A stretch of 23,461 bases of DNA from the NCBI GenBank assembly GCA_003157715.1, contig PMKK01000262.1, positions 34,226-57,686 on the forward strand. The letters run 5' to 3'. A program made the translations under genes and the position numbers. Shown here one piece after another: positions 23,399 through 23,461 of this stretch. Positions within the stretch are counted from its first letter, which is position 1, and the number at the start of each line of letters is the position of its first letter. Source of the DNA: Actinomycetota bacterium. Its GTDB lineage: Bacteria; Actinomycetota; Thermoleophilia; UBA2241. The notes under the pieces were generated by a model. It had not been told where the DNA came from and searched no databases. It saw only the letters and a program-made list of their open reading frames with translations.

Positions 23399-23461
23399 TC
23401 ACGCCGACGGCAGCGCGAGACGTGGATCGTTGACGGTTGTGTTCGTCAATCCAAAAGTTGA

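Noticed and set aside
1..23461. CRISPR array or prophage structural genes
   Set aside because: No regularly spaced short repeats and no capsid, portal, terminase or tail-like translations were seen.

Overview
The window is GC-rich DNA, most likely from a Gram-positive, high-GC bacterium of the Actinomycetota. The class cannot be fixed from sequence alone. The support is GC-rich codon use, several start codons placed 6-7 nt after a -10-like hexamer (leaderless style), a NarL-type two-component system, a Sec-exported WapA-like RHS protein with no type VI parts, and a zinc-ribbon/pseudopilin-like protein.

Left part (1-5,500): the 3' end of a PQQ-like beta-propeller protein faces an MFS exporter. 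Next come the 3' remnant of a short-chain dehydrogenase abutting a small membrane ORF, and a compact HigB/HigA-type toxin-antitoxin pair whose putative promoter spacer is filled by a perfect palindrome. A decayed integrase fragment with an in-frame stop, a YkgJ-type cysteine-cluster protein and about 0.75 kb without a recognisable gene follow. Several broken pieces suggest repeated insertion and deletion here.

Centre (5,492-11,621): five minus-strand genes form an apparent operon, in transcription order a VanX-like D,D-dipeptidase, alanine racemase, D-Ala-D-X ligase, HisKA_3 sensor kinase and NarL/LuxR response regulator. The content recalls van glycopeptide-resistance clusters, but the regulators are not of the VanR/VanS (OmpR/EnvZ) type. 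The promoter and first 37-40 codons of the dipeptidase gene are duplicated about 1.27 kb away and fused in frame to a DUF6518-like membrane protein, so both genes probably share one control signal.

Right part (11,958-end): a 50-nt 3' piece of tRNA-Arg(CCU) lacks its 5' half and has the form of an integrative-element attachment site; its orientation places the element to the right. To its right, on the same strand, lie a 2,763-residue secreted RHS/YD polymorphic toxin and an overlapping candidate immunity gene. Upstream of the RHS gene is an unknown gene broken by an exact 14-bp tandem duplication. A divergent zinc-ribbon/transmembrane/pseudopilin-like protein closes the window.

No CRISPR array, complete insertion sequence, rRNA or complete tRNA was seen. 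All assignments come from reading motifs and were not checked by database search.
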